A stretch of DNA of 51,421 bases from Chitinophagaceae bacterium (GTDB lineage: Bacteria; Bacteroidota; Bacteroidia; Chitinophagales; Chitinophagaceae). Numbering within the stretch: position 1 is the stretch's first letter; the number at the start of each line of letters is the position of its first letter. The notes below the pieces were generated by a model. That model worked only from the letters and a program-made list of their open reading frames with translations. It did no database searches and was not told the origin of the DNA. This document shows positions 34,938 through 44,509 of the stretch, in pieces. Where the stretch lies: positions 1-51,421 of the forward strand of contig JAJTFQ010000011.1 of assembly GCA_021299955.1 (NCBI GenBank), written 5' to 3'. The position numbers were made by a program, and so were the translations under genes.

Positions 34938-37900
34938 GGATCAGATTTGGAGACCGGATTTCGCCGGGCGGGGCTTCCCGTCGTCTGCCGGTAGAGCTTC
35001 GGGCGTTCATTGTTCTGAACGAAAAGCATGGCCGGACCTTTAGGGGTTCGGATGGGCAGGATATGCCTGGACTGGCCGTTTTCCGAAAGGCCCGCTATGC
35101 GCGATGGAACAACGCTGAAGGATCCCTGCCCCTGATTGATCGCCACATGTCCCGCGGAAGCGTCAATGCGGCAGAACTGTGGCAGGAGGTCGAAGTAGTT
35201 GCCTGCCGCCAGCAGATCAACACGTCCGTCCTGGTTAACATCTGTCAGCCGGATGGCCCGGACAGACGACAGTTGCATGAGATCGGGCAGCGGAATGGTC
35301 CTGAACCGTCCCTTGCCGTCATTCAGGGCCACCATGGAGGCGGCAGTACTGACCTCCCACCGGATGGCTGAATCGATGCGTTCTTCAAAGAGTTCCTGAA
35401 CAGTGCGGTCTGCATAGTCGCGGTTGCGCAGATTGGCTTTCTTCAGGCCCGGGATCTGCTCCACCATGTCTTTTTTCATGAATACTGGCATGTCACGCCC
35501 GGCGATACGCCGCGTCATCACCTTATCGATGGCGCCGTTGCCATCGAAATCATGCACCCAAAGTCTGACCGGATGTTCTGCATCCGGCTGCAGGTAGAAA
35601 TTCAGGCCCAGGTTGCCCAGCACAAGGTCTGTATCGCCATCGCCGTCGATATCACCCGCCGTCAGGCCCTGCCACCAACCAGACAGTTGTTCCAGTCCAT
35701 TCTCCATCAGTCGATAGACTCCGTCTTTTCTGGTGAATATCCTGGGCGCAGACCATTCTCCGACAACGATCAGCTCGGGTTTCCCATCACCGTTGAGGTC
35801 GGCCTCCACCGCATCGGTCACCATGCCCGCATGCTGCAGTTCAGGATCCTGAGCGGCGGTGACATCCATAAAAGACCCGTCCGGCTGTCCGGCGAACAGC
35901 CTGCTTTCGGGCCGTGCGCCATACTGCTGGGGCACGCTTCGGTTGCCAATGAATATGTCGATCCTACCATCTTCATTAACATCCACCGGGAGCGCCACTC
36001 CGCAATTGTGATGGGATAGCGGCAGGGCACCCGCCCTGAGCTTGAAATCGCCCTTCCCGTCGTTGTAAAAAATGTGGTCCTGATATTCCTCTGATGAGGC
36101 CGGGGCGAAGTTTCCGCCACCCCCCGTGAACAGATCCGGGTCACCGTCTCCATCAAGATCGGCGAAGAAGGCCGTGTTTACATCCTGAAAAGCGAAACGT
36201 TCGAAATCCTTCACGGAAGCCTTCCTGAAGCCGGCGGAGGATTGCAGATACAACACAGATGGACGATTCCGGGAGCCTCCGATGAATATATCCTCCAGTC
36301 CGTCTGCATTGACATCGGCCACGGCCGCCGCCGGACCTGACTTCGAAAGCATGAAGGGCACATTCCGCTCCTCGTAGAAATCGACATACGTATCTTCCAC
36401 GGCAGCTTCGAAAGACGAATCCGCGATCACGAACATGGGCGAGAGGGGCTGCACACCTGAAAATGCGAAGGGCTTCGCCGTAAGGGAATCCCATTTGACA
36501 AGATGCCGGATGCCGTGCTTTGGTTTCAGGATCGTAGAACAGGTCCTGTCGGGCCAGATGACCTGCACGGAATCTACGTTTCGTCCGCCCAGGCCGAATG
36601 TCTGCCGGTATTCTACCGAAGACTGGAAACCCCGGCTGGGTATAACTTCTCGAAGCAATACCCGGTCGCCGCTGAACAAACGGACAGACGTACCGATACC
36701 CCAGGGGTTCTGTCCCCGGTATCGGATGTCGAAGGAGATGAAACCTCCGGATGACCCATCGCTCTTCGACTCATTGCGATAGACCAGTGCGGGCTGGTTG
36801 ACATTACTGATGAGCAGGTCGAGGTCGCCATCCGCATCAAGGTCTGCATAAGATGCCCCGTTGGAGAAGGTGGGCCGGTCAAGTCCCCAGTTTCGACCCT
36901 CATCAGTGAACTTCAGGCCGCCGGCATTTCTGAACGCCTTGTTTGGAATGGGTACCGAAGGCATTTTTTCGATCACCTTATCTACCGACTCCCGGAAACC
37001 ATTGGCGGCCATCTGCTTGACGACGTCATTTGCGAAAAAGTCGATGAAATCCTGATCAGTCACATCACGGTAGATCCCATTGCACACGATGATGTCTGAC
37101 CACGCGTCGTTGTCGGCGTCGAAGATAAGGGCTCCCCAGCTCCAGTCGCTCGCGGCAACGCCGCTGTAGAAGGCCGTCTCGCGAAACTGCCCGTCGCCAT
37201 CGTTGAACTGCAGGGCGTTCTGCGTGAACTGGTTGTAGAATCCCGATCTCTTTTTCAGGTCGAACACCTCCCAGCCTTCGAAAGTGGTATTGGTCTTCAG
37301 CCGATAGTCATCGCCGGGCAGCATATCTGTGGTGAAGATATCCGGGCGTCCGTCGTTATTGATGTCTGCCATGTCCGCCCCCATCGACGAGAAGCTGATG
37401 TGCTGCATCCGCTCTTCCAGTTCATCACGGAAGGTTCCGTTACGCTGATTGATGTAGAGATAATCCTTTTCAAAAAAATCATTGGAAACATAGATATCAG
37501 GATAGCCGTCGTTATTGACATCCCCCACAGTCACCCCAAGTCCGAAACTGATGATGCTGCCATAGATGCCGGCCTCACGATTGACTTCATGATATCTCCC
37601 GTTGTCATTCCGATAGAGATGATCCCCACCTCCTTTGAGCATATCCGGAAAATCGGAGGCGCTGTCGGGAATGGCGCGCATGTTCGCGTAGTTGAGCGTA
37701 TTGACGGGAATGGGACTGTTATTCACCAGGAAACAATCCAGGTCGCCGTCAAGGTCATAATCAAAGAAAGAGGCATGGGTGGTATACCCATCGTTATCGA
37801 GTCCGTATTCTGAGGCCCTTTCTGTGAATGTCAGATCATGATTGTTGATGAAGAGTTGGTTCTTTCGCAACGAACGATCCAGCATCTGTCCGGCATTGCA

Positions 37901-38287
37901 TACGTAGATATCCAGCCATCCGTCGGCATTTATGTCCACGAACACTACGCCGGTGCTCCATTCGGGTTTGTCGTCAAAGCCGGCCTTTTTCGAGATGTCT
38001 TCGAAATGAAAATCACCCAGGTTTCGGAAAAGCTTGTTGGCGCCCTGGTTAGCGGTGAAGAATACCTCCGGCAGTCCGTCATTGTCCAGATCTCCCGTCG
38101 CTACCCCACCGCCATTGTAGAAATTCCGGTACTTGAAAACATTGAAATCGCTGGTCTCCTTGAGGGTGTTGGTGAAATCGATGCCTGTATGCTCCATCTC
38201 TCTGAAGAGTGGGGTCCCCGCCTGCTTTCGATCGCAAGCCGTAATTATGAGCGACAGCATGATCAATGATGCAACAAACCTCAACAT
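34934..38287 (-). CDS. ASPIC/UnbV VCBS-repeat lipoprotein 3
   Basis: The 1117-aa product has a lipoprotein signal ending IITAC. The repeats include DLDNDGLPEVFF, DINADGWLDIYV, DYDLDGDLDCFL and DVNNDGYPDIYV. The signature VCNGIYRDVTDQDFIDFF corresponds to that of the other two paralogues. The ASPIC domain spans PWGIGTSVRLFSGD to GGRNVDSVQVIWPDRT. It is nearly the same length and layout as gene 2, suggesting an ancient duplication. A terminator separates it from susD; a TACATTTA -7-like box about 6 nt before the ATG could provide its own start. Exact function unknown. Confidence 0.88.
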   Translation of the reverse strand: MLRFVASLIMLSLIITACDRKQAGTPLFREMEHTGIDFTNTLKETSDFNVFKYRNFYNGGGVATGDLDNDGLPEVFFTANQGANKLFRNLGDFHFEDISKKAGFDDKPEWSTGVVFVDINADGWLDIYVCNAGQMLDRSLRKNQLFINNHDLTFTERASEYGLDNDGYTTHASFFDYDLDGDLDCFLVNNSPIPVNTLNYANMRAIPDSASDFPDMLKGGGDHLYRNDNGRYHEVNREAGIYGSIISFGLGVTVGDVNNDGYPDIYVSNDFFEKDYLYINQRNGTFRDELEERMQHISFSSMGADMADINNDGRPDIFTTDMLPGDDYRLKTNTTFEGWEVFDLKKRSGFYNQFTQNALQFNDGDGQFRETAFYSGVAASDWSWGALIFDADNDAWSDIIVCNGIYRDVTDQDFIDFFANDVVKQMAANGFRESVDKVIEKMPSVPIPNKAFRNAGGLKFTDEGRNWGLDRPTFSNGASYADLDADGDLDLLISNVNQPALVYRNESKSDGSSGGFISFDIRYRGQNPWGIGTSVRLFSGDRVLLREVIPSRGFQSSVEYRQTFGLGGRNVDSVQVIWPDRTCSTILKPKHGIRHLVKWDSLTAKPFAFSGVQPLSPMFVIADSSFEAAVEDTYVDFYEERNVPFMLSKSGPAAAVADVNADGLEDIFIGGSRNRPSVLYLQSSAGFRKASVKDFERFAFQDVNTAFFADLDGDGDPDLFTGGGGNFAPASSEEYQDHIFYNDGKGDFKLRAGALPLSHHNCGVALPVDVNEDGRIDIFIGNRSVPQQYGARPESRLFAGQPDGSFMDVTAAQDPELQHAGMVTDAVEADLNGDGKPELIVVGEWSAPRIFTRKDGVYRLMENGLEQLSGWWQGLTAGDIDGDGDTDLVLGNLGLNFYLQPDAEHPVRLWVHDFDGNGAIDKVMTRRIAGRDMPVFMKKDMVEQIPGLKKANLRNRDYADRTVQELFEERIDSAIRWEVSTAASMVALNDGKGRFRTIPLPDLMQLSSVRAIRLTDVNQDGRVDLLAAGNYFDLLPQFCRIDASAGHVAINQGQGSFSVVPSRIAGLSENGQSRHILPIRTPKGPAMLFVQNNERPKLYRQTTGSPARRNPVSKSDP

Positions 38288-38390
38288 GGGATATAAATGT
38301 AGGACAATAAAGGATTGTTGAGTCGGGCGACAGATTTATGCATGGGCAATGCAGGCATAGGCTGCGACGTCTGCATGGGAACCTTCCCCA

Positions 38391-38422
38391 AAAAAACAGG
38401 CCGACTCGGTGAGTCGGCCTGT
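38391..38422 (-). terminator. Terminator after susD
   Basis: ACAGGCCGACTC and GAGTCGGCCTGT form a perfect 12-bp stem around a 3-nt loop. On the minus strand a run of T follows, giving a textbook intrinsic terminator. It separates susCD from the two ASPIC genes downstream, either insulating them or allowing partial readthrough. Confidence 0.88.
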
Positions 38423-38445
38423 GTAAGATATCTGAACGGAGAGGA

Positions 38446-40047
38446 TCAGTAACCGAAGTTCTGCTTCAGGTTCGGGTTGGAAGACAATGAAACCGTCGGG
38501 ATCGGGAATACGACCTTGAAGTCAGCGGATGCGCTCGGACGCTCTTCGACCGGTGCGTTGAACACACCAAATCGGATCATATCCGGGCGACGATGTCCTT
38601 CCATGTAGAGTTCGCGGCCACGCTCAGCGAGCAGGGCGGTCAGGCTGATGGAAGACAGTGCACCCACACGGCGCCTGGTACGCAGACCGTTAACGATCGC
38701 CAGCGGGGTCTCGGCATCTGTACCACCGCGCAGGATGGCTTCAGCCTTCATCAGGCGAACATCGGAGAAACGGAAGAAGGGGAATTCGTTCTCAGAGCCC
38801 CATGCGCCGTCGTTGATGTCTGTGGGGCGGAGCGGGAACTTATTGAAGCGAATACCGGTCGACTCATTGTTGAAGGTCAGGGAAGCCCTGCGGGTGAAGA
38901 CCAGTGGATTGCCGGAGCGATCCTTGAGCGGACCGACGGGATCACCGATGCGGGCGGAGCGGCCTGCGGGCGGGATCGGGCCGAATACCTGTCCGACGAT
39001 CATGCCAGCCGTAGCACCTACAGAGCGGGAATAGTTGAGGGTAGCGATGGAATCGCGCCTGCGCACATCTGTGTCTTCGAAGCTGTCATAGAACTGGGAG
39101 AGGGCTACGAAACCATTCCAGCCATCGGGCACCTGGTTGTAGTGCCATGACTGGGAGCTCTGCCAGCGAAGGCCTGCTCCGTTGCCTGCCACCGCATCAC
39201 CGCCGTTGTGACGTACGAAGATGTTCTCGCTGGACTTGGAACCGTTATCCCATGTGAAGTTATCCCAGTAGTAGGTGTCGATGTCCAGGAGCGGGTTGGC
39301 ATCGATGAGATTACAGTACTGGATGACCTTGTCCATATCGGCCTTGGCGAAGGTATAGGGACCGGCTGGCTTGGTCGGATCCTGCTTGTAGACGGCCTTG
39401 TTCAGGTAAGCCTTGGCGAGCAGGGCCCATGCGGCTTCCTTGGTGGCCTGGCGACGGTTGTTGCCATTGAATGCAGGCAGGTTGGCCACACACTCTTCGA
39501 GTTCCTTGATGATCTCATCGATGGCCTGGGAACGGGTGAATACAGCGGGGATCTCCTTGGCTGCGGCGGTAGCCGGACGGGTTTGCACCTGACCGAACAG
39601 GTCGCAGGTGAGATAGCGGAAGTACGCTCGCAGGAACTGACCCTGGGCCTTGTTGGCGCCGGTGGCGGTTTCTGCAATGAGCGTGGTCTGGAACAAGGCA
39701 CCGTTCATCTGGTTCCAGGTGTCACGCACCTGGTTGTGGTCACCATCCCATGTGTGGAGGTGCAGGCGGCGCCAGGTACCGAGGTCATCCCAGTCAGTAC
39801 CGCGCGTGGGGCCCATCACGATATCCGTGGTGTGCTCCTGCATGGCGAACCAGTTGCCCTGTCCGCCGGTGAGGCCGTTGAGTTGTTCATATACCGCAGC
39901 GAGAGAGGGCGGCGTGGGAGCGCCTCCGGTGGTGACGGGTGCGATCTGATTGGGTTCGCCCAGCTTCGGATCAAGCTTGCTGCAGGCTGACAGACCGATC
40001 ACGCCGGCTGCCGCTACAAGTTGAATCGTATTCTTTATGGTTCTCAT
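38446..40047 (-). CDS. SusD/RagB family nutrient-binding lipoprotein
   Basis: The 533-aa product has a lipoprotein signal (VIGLSACSKLDP). The SusD-like TPR-type core appears as WNQMNGALFQTTLIAETA, AQGQFLRAYFRYLTCDLFGQV, RSQAIDEIIKELEECVANLP and QATKEAAWALLAKAYLNKAVY. The C-terminal end has FRFSDVRLMKAEAILRGG, RGRELYMEGHRRPDMIRFG and FPIPTVSLSSNPNLKQNFGY, which are typical. It is an outer-membrane lid that captures substrate and passes it to the SusC channel. It lies 27 nt downstream of susC. The substrate cannot be read from the sequence. Confidence 0.95.
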   Translation of the reverse strand: MRTIKNTIQLVAAAGVIGLSACSKLDPKLGEPNQIAPVTTGGAPTPPSLAAVYEQLNGLTGGQGNWFAMQEHTTDIVMGPTRGTDWDDLGTWRRLHLHTWDGDHNQVRDTWNQMNGALFQTTLIAETATGANKAQGQFLRAYFRYLTCDLFGQVQTRPATAAAKEIPAVFTRSQAIDEIIKELEECVANLPAFNGNNRRQATKEAAWALLAKAYLNKAVYKQDPTKPAGPYTFAKADMDKVIQYCNLIDANPLLDIDTYYWDNFTWDNGSKSSENIFVRHNGGDAVAGNGAGLRWQSSQSWHYNQVPDGWNGFVALSQFYDSFEDTDVRRRDSIATLNYSRSVGATAGMIVGQVFGPIPPAGRSARIGDPVGPLKDRSGNPLVFTRRASLTFNNESTGIRFNKFPLRPTDINDGAWGSENEFPFFRFSDVRLMKAEAILRGGTDAETPLAIVNGLRTRRRVGALSSISLTALLAERGRELYMEGHRRPDMIRFGVFNAPVEERPSASADFKVVFPIPTVSLSSNPNLKQNFGY

Positions 40048-40074
40048 AACATTCCTTGTTTGCTCGTTCGTGAA

Positions 40075-43000
40075 TTAGAATCCTACGTTGACACCCATGG
40101 TGACCATACGCGGACGGGGGAACTGGGTATAGTCGAAACCTCTCGACGGGATGCCGTTGATGCTCTTGTCGACGTTGACTTCCGGATCTACGCCGGAGTA
40201 GTTGGAGAACAGGGCAAGGTTCTGTCCGGAGAGATAGGCGGACAATGTGCGGACACCCTTGATACCTTTCACGTCGAAGTTGTAGTTGAGGTTCAGGTTG
40301 GAGAGCCGGATGAAGTCACCCTTTTCGAGGAATCGGGTCGAAGGACCGTTTCCGTTGAAGGGATTTTCATTGCTGTTGAACACGTCATAGGTAACGTTGC
40401 GGGAGTTCTTCAGTGAACCCATCAGGAACTGGGCGTTGGCCGTGTTGTTGTACACATAGTGACCAGTGATGGCGTTCAGGAAGACACTGAGGTTCCAGCG
40501 ACCATAGCTGAAGTTGTTGGTCAGACCAGCGAAGTACTTGGGTAGTGCGGATCCTGCGAGTTTGCTCTGGGAGTTGTCTTCGTAGCGACCGATACCATTG
40601 CCGTCAAAGCCCTGGAAGACCGGGAGATACCATGAGAAGATGGGAGCACCGTTGGAGAGCACCTGAGCGAAAGAACCTGTCAGACCCTGACCGCTTACCT
40701 CACCCGTATTGATCTGGATGGGCAGCCCGGTGATGTTGTTGTTCACAGTGGTCATGTTATAGTTGACATCCCACTTGAACATGGCGCCTTCGATCACTTT
40801 GTAGTTCAGATTCAGTTCAATACCACGGTTGGTGACCTTACCGGGGAGGTTGATCCACCAGTAGCTGGTCGGAGCGAAACCACCGGGGGTCGGCGCGAAG
40901 AACAGCATGTTCTCACGCATATTGTCGTAGTAGTCGAACGTCAGGCTGAAACGACCATCTTTGGTACCGAGATCGACACCGATACCGGTGGTTGTGACTT
41001 CCTCCCATTTCAGGTCGGGGTTGCCCTGCTGGATGAAGCGGGTGACCGGCGTTCCGCCACGCACCGCATAAACCTGCTGCAGGTTGAGGGCTGCGTAAGC
41101 ACCGAGGTTGTCCTGGCTACCGAGCTTACCCCAGTTGGCGCGGATGGCAAAGTTGCCGAGTACCTTGCCCAGGGTGTTCTTAGCCCAGCTTTCTTCCATC
41201 ACATCCCACTTGAAAGCGAGGGCGGGGAAGGTACCATAGCGGTTGTTCTCACCGAACTTGGAAGAACCGTCCGTACGCAGGGTGGCGGTCAGGAAGTAAC
41301 GGTCGTTGAACGTGTAGTTGACCCGGCCGAATACGGATTGCAGTTCGTTGTTGCTATATCCGGGGACGAAATCAATGTAGTTCTTGAAATTATTGAAATC
41401 CTTTACGTATATATCGCTCGGCTTGGCTACAGCAGTACCCAGACCCCAGCCTGCCTTACCTGTATACTTGGTTTCGAAACCCTGGAAGGAGTATCCCACC
41501 ACGGCATTCAGGGCATGCTTGCCGAAGTTTTGGTCATAGGTCAGGTACTGCTCGAACAACCTGGAAGAGGACGTGAGGTTCTGACGCGTAGTGCGACCAT
41601 TGTTCGCGTTAGCGGATCCGTTGATCTGAACGCCAAAAACGTTGAGGTCACCGATACCGTAGACGCCATCTGGCAGACGGGGATCGGTGAAGGAGGTACG
41701 CTCAGCTTCAGACTGGTCGATACCAACCACGGCCTTGTAAGAAAGGTTCTTCGTGATCTGGTAGGAAGCGGAGAGATTACCGAGTAAGCGATTCACGACA
41801 TCATTGTCCGTGAAGTAATCGAGCATTTGAACGGCATTACGCTGTCCGTCCGAAGTGAAGTATGACCCATCTGAGTTGCGGACAGGAGCCGTGGGATTCG
41901 CCTTCAGGGCCACACCGAGCAGACTTCCCTGGAAGCCTGCGTTGTTGGTAATGGGCGCATAGGTATTCCTGGCATTGGAGTAGGTCATGTTTTTTTCGAT
42001 GGTCAGCTTGTCGTTCAGCAGCTTCTTGGTCATGTTGGCACGTGCGGTCAGGCGCTTCAGATTGGTATTATTGATGATACCATTCTGATCGTCGTACGAG
42101 CCGCTGAGGCGTGCGGTGGTACCCTTGTTGCTGTAACCCCAGCTGATGTTGTAGTTCTGAGAGAGCGCCGTGCGGAAGATCTGGTCCTGCCAGTCTGTAT
42201 TCGCACCGAAATCGATGGCCTTGATGGCATCCTGAGCACCCAGCGGATCTGCGCCACCGGCAATGTTGGCGCGCTTGGCACCTACCAGGAAGTCCTCAGA
42301 GCTCAGCAGATCATACCTGCGCGCGGTGGAGGCGATGGTGGTGTTGGCGGTGAAGTTCAGCTGGCCTTTCTTGCCACCGCGACCTTGCTTGGTGGTAATG
42401 ATGATGACACCATTTGCACCGCGGGATCCATAGATAGCGGCTGCAGATGCATCTTTCAGTACTGTGATGCTTTCGATATCACTGGGGTTCAGGAACATCA
42501 GCGGATTTTTGGGGGTCGTACCACCTTCAGCACCGCTGGCGGAACCGAGGGTACCACCCTGCAGCAGGGGCACACCATCCACTACATACAGCGGCTCTTG
42601 GGCACCACTAATGGAACCCGTACCACGGATGTTGATGTTGGCAGCAGCGCCGGGTTCACCCGAGGCGGGCGTTACCAGTACACCGGGCGCACGTCCCTGA
42701 AGCATCTGATCAGGGGTAGCGATCTGTCCCTTGTTAAAATCCTTCTCTCCGATGCGGGCGACAGAACCGGTCAGGTCCTTCACACGACGGGTACCATAAC
42801 CTACGACCACCACATCCGTCATGGATTGAGTGGCAGCGGAAAGACTGGCATTTACCTTGTTGGAGGACGGAATGGACACTTCAAGGGTACCGAATCCGAC
42901 AGAGGTGATCACCAGCGTCCGGGCATTGGCCGGAACTGAGATGGAGAAACTTCCATCGGCGTTGGTGGTACCGCCCGTATTGGTGCCTTTAGCCACAACG

Positions 43001-43137
43001 GACGCTCCGGAAACCGGCGTACCATCCTTGGCGTCCGTCACCCGGCCGGAGACAGTCTTGGTCTGAGCGAATGTTACCTGGAATGCCATCAGCATCACAG
43101 CAGGTAAGATCGCCCGCATGAATCGTCTTAGAGTCAT
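40075..43137 (-). CDS. SusC/RagA family TonB-dependent outer membrane transporter
   Basis: The 1020-aa product has a signal peptide (MLMAFQVTFAQ), then a carboxypeptidase-regulatory-like domain (VSGRVTDAKDGTPVSGASVV to LEVSIPSSN, about 30-100). The plug follows, with VVVGYGTRRVKDLTGSV, GAAANINIRGTGSISG, PLYVVDGVPL and ITVLKDASAAAIYGSRGANGVIIITTKQG. The long C-terminal part is a beta-barrel ending FPRPRMVTMGVNVGF. Energy comes from TonB-ExbBD. It pairs with the SusD next to it. A divergent LacI regulator with an operator is upstream, which suggests induction by a ligand-derived sugar or similar. Confidence 0.96.
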   Translation of the reverse strand: MTLRRFMRAILPAVMLMAFQVTFAQTKTVSGRVTDAKDGTPVSGASVVAKGTNTGGTTNADGSFSISVPANARTLVITSVGFGTLEVSIPSSNKVNASLSAATQSMTDVVVVGYGTRRVKDLTGSVARIGEKDFNKGQIATPDQMLQGRAPGVLVTPASGEPGAAANINIRGTGSISGAQEPLYVVDGVPLLQGGTLGSASGAEGGTTPKNPLMFLNPSDIESITVLKDASAAAIYGSRGANGVIIITTKQGRGGKKGQLNFTANTTIASTARRYDLLSSEDFLVGAKRANIAGGADPLGAQDAIKAIDFGANTDWQDQIFRTALSQNYNISWGYSNKGTTARLSGSYDDQNGIINNTNLKRLTARANMTKKLLNDKLTIEKNMTYSNARNTYAPITNNAGFQGSLLGVALKANPTAPVRNSDGSYFTSDGQRNAVQMLDYFTDNDVVNRLLGNLSASYQITKNLSYKAVVGIDQSEAERTSFTDPRLPDGVYGIGDLNVFGVQINGSANANNGRTTRQNLTSSSRLFEQYLTYDQNFGKHALNAVVGYSFQGFETKYTGKAGWGLGTAVAKPSDIYVKDFNNFKNYIDFVPGYSNNELQSVFGRVNYTFNDRYFLTATLRTDGSSKFGENNRYGTFPALAFKWDVMEESWAKNTLGKVLGNFAIRANWGKLGSQDNLGAYAALNLQQVYAVRGGTPVTRFIQQGNPDLKWEEVTTTGIGVDLGTKDGRFSLTFDYYDNMRENMLFFAPTPGGFAPTSYWWINLPGKVTNRGIELNLNYKVIEGAMFKWDVNYNMTTVNNNITGLPIQINTGEVSGQGLTGSFAQVLSNGAPIFSWYLPVFQGFDGNGIGRYEDNSQSKLAGSALPKYFAGLTNNFSYGRWNLSVFLNAITGHYVYNNTANAQFLMGSLKNSRNVTYDVFNSNENPFNGNGPSTRFLEKGDFIRLSNLNLNYNFDVKGIKGVRTLSAYLSGQNLALFSNYSGVDPEVNVDKSINGIPSRGFDYTQFPRPRMVTMGVNVGF

Positions 43138-43486
43138 AAACAGTGGGTTTTTGAATTTTTAGCCAATCGTTAAATATGTAAGAATTACACCTTTTGGGAA
43201 AAAGAAAAAAATAACCCCTGGCAGGGTTTACAGATCATAGAAGAAATCGACACACATCGGTTCATGGACAAGCTAATTATGGCAACGGCGGACTTGATAA
43301 CGTATAATGACAATGCAAGTATATTAAACGCTGCACATTTTCATCATGATCTGATTGCATACAAAACTTTTTAAAAATAGATAAAATGTTGTATTTCAGT
43401 AATTTATTGAATTTTAGGCTAAAAAATTCTTTTTTGCAAACGTTTGCGATAATGTTTTCTGTTGATAATTTTTTAGCTTCAGTACC
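43138..43486. other. Divergent A+T-rich control region between susC and lacI
   Basis: No gene is seen in 349 bp. The region is strongly A+T-rich compared with its flanks. It contains the LacI-type palindrome at 43436. A minus-strand TATACTTG lies in the middle (one mismatch to TAnnTTTG), but its -33 partner is not evident. The susC leader would then be long (over 150 nt). Confidence 0.5.
43436..43447. promoter_or_regulatory. LacI-type operator
   Basis: GCAAACGTTTGC is a perfect 12-bp palindrome with the central CG typical of LacI/GalR/CcpA-family operators. It lies 39 nt upstream of the lacI ATG and between lacI and susC, so it could mediate autoregulation and control of the divergent genes. 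Confidence 0.75.
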
Positions 43487-44479
43487 ATGAAATCAAGGTC
43501 CACACTCAAGCATATCGCAGAACACCTGCATCTCAGTATCTCAACGGTATCGCGGGCATTGAAGGATCATCCGGACATCGCGGCACATACCAAACAGAAA
43601 GTGAGGGAGCTCGCAGAACTGCTTGAATACGAGCCGAATGCATTTGCCATCCAATTAAGGACGAACGCCAGTAAGGTCATTGGCGTCATTGTCCCCGAAA
43701 TTTCGGGTTACTTCTACCATTCCTTCATCGCAGGACTGGAGGATGAGGCGAGATCCTGGGGATATTCCCTGATGATCCTGCAATCGGGGAACGACCCCGA
43801 AGTGGAGGCCGCCAATCTGCGATTGTGTCGCATGAACAGGGCAGCCGGGATCCTCGTGGCATCGACAAGCGGTACCAAAGATCTTGCGCCCTTCGAACGG
43901 ACCGACGCGGCGGGCATACCGGTCGTATTTTTCGATAAAGTGCCGGAAAGCAGGCAATTTCCGAAGGTCAGCATGGCCGACGCAGAGGCGGGATTCCTTG
44001 GAGCGGACACGCTGATCCGAAAGGGACGCAAACGGATCCTGGCCCTGTTCGGAGATCATGCCCTGTCCATCACCAGGAAAAGACTCAAGGCTTTTCAGGG
44101 CACCTTCCAGCGACATGCGGCAGATGGCCATTTGACCATACGTCATGCAAGAAGCCAGCAGGAAGCCCGCCAGATCACTTTTGAGGCCCTGGCTGACCAG
44201 ACTTATAATGCCGTCTTCGCCATGAGCGACGAGATCCTCGCCGGGGCGATGAAGGCGATCATGCAGCATAGATTAAGGATACCGGAAGACATCGGCGTGC
44301 TGGCCATCAGTACGGGCTTGATACCCGGACTGTACGAACCGGAGATCAGCTACATAGAAACGAGCGGAGAAACGCTGGGCAAGCGGTCGTTCGAGATCCT
44401 GCACAAATGCATGTCCAAAGCAACACCCCTTGGAGAGTTTCTGGTGCCATCGACCCTCGTAGAGAAGGGATCCGTCTGA
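43487..44479 (+). CDS. LacI family transcriptional regulator
   Basis: The 330-aa product starts with the LacI HTH and hinge (TLKHIAEHLHLSISTVSRALKDHPDIAAHTKQKVRELAELLEYEPN). The periplasmic-binding-protein-like effector domain follows (VIGVIVPEISGYFYHSFIAGLEDEA, RAAGILVASTSG, PVVFFDKVP, AVFAMSDEILAGAMKAI). It probably binds the nearby palindromic operator and responds to a sugar or sugar-like effector. It is divergent from susC, the usual place for such a regulator. It converges with the NUDIX-like regulator gene. Confidence 0.94.
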   Translation: MKSRSTLKHIAEHLHLSISTVSRALKDHPDIAAHTKQKVRELAELLEYEPNAFAIQLRTNASKVIGVIVPEISGYFYHSFIAGLEDEARSWGYSLMILQSGNDPEVEAANLRLCRMNRAAGILVASTSGTKDLAPFERTDAAGIPVVFFDKVPESRQFPKVSMADAEAGFLGADTLIRKGRKRILALFGDHALSITRKRLKAFQGTFQRHAADGHLTIRHARSQQEARQITFEALADQTYNAVFAMSDEILAGAMKAIMQHRLRIPEDIGVLAISTGLIPGLYEPEISYIETSGETLGKRSFEILHKCMSKATPLGEFLVPSTLVEKGSV

Positions 44480-44509
44480 TGCCATGGTATGCCGGACATA
44501 CCGGCCACT

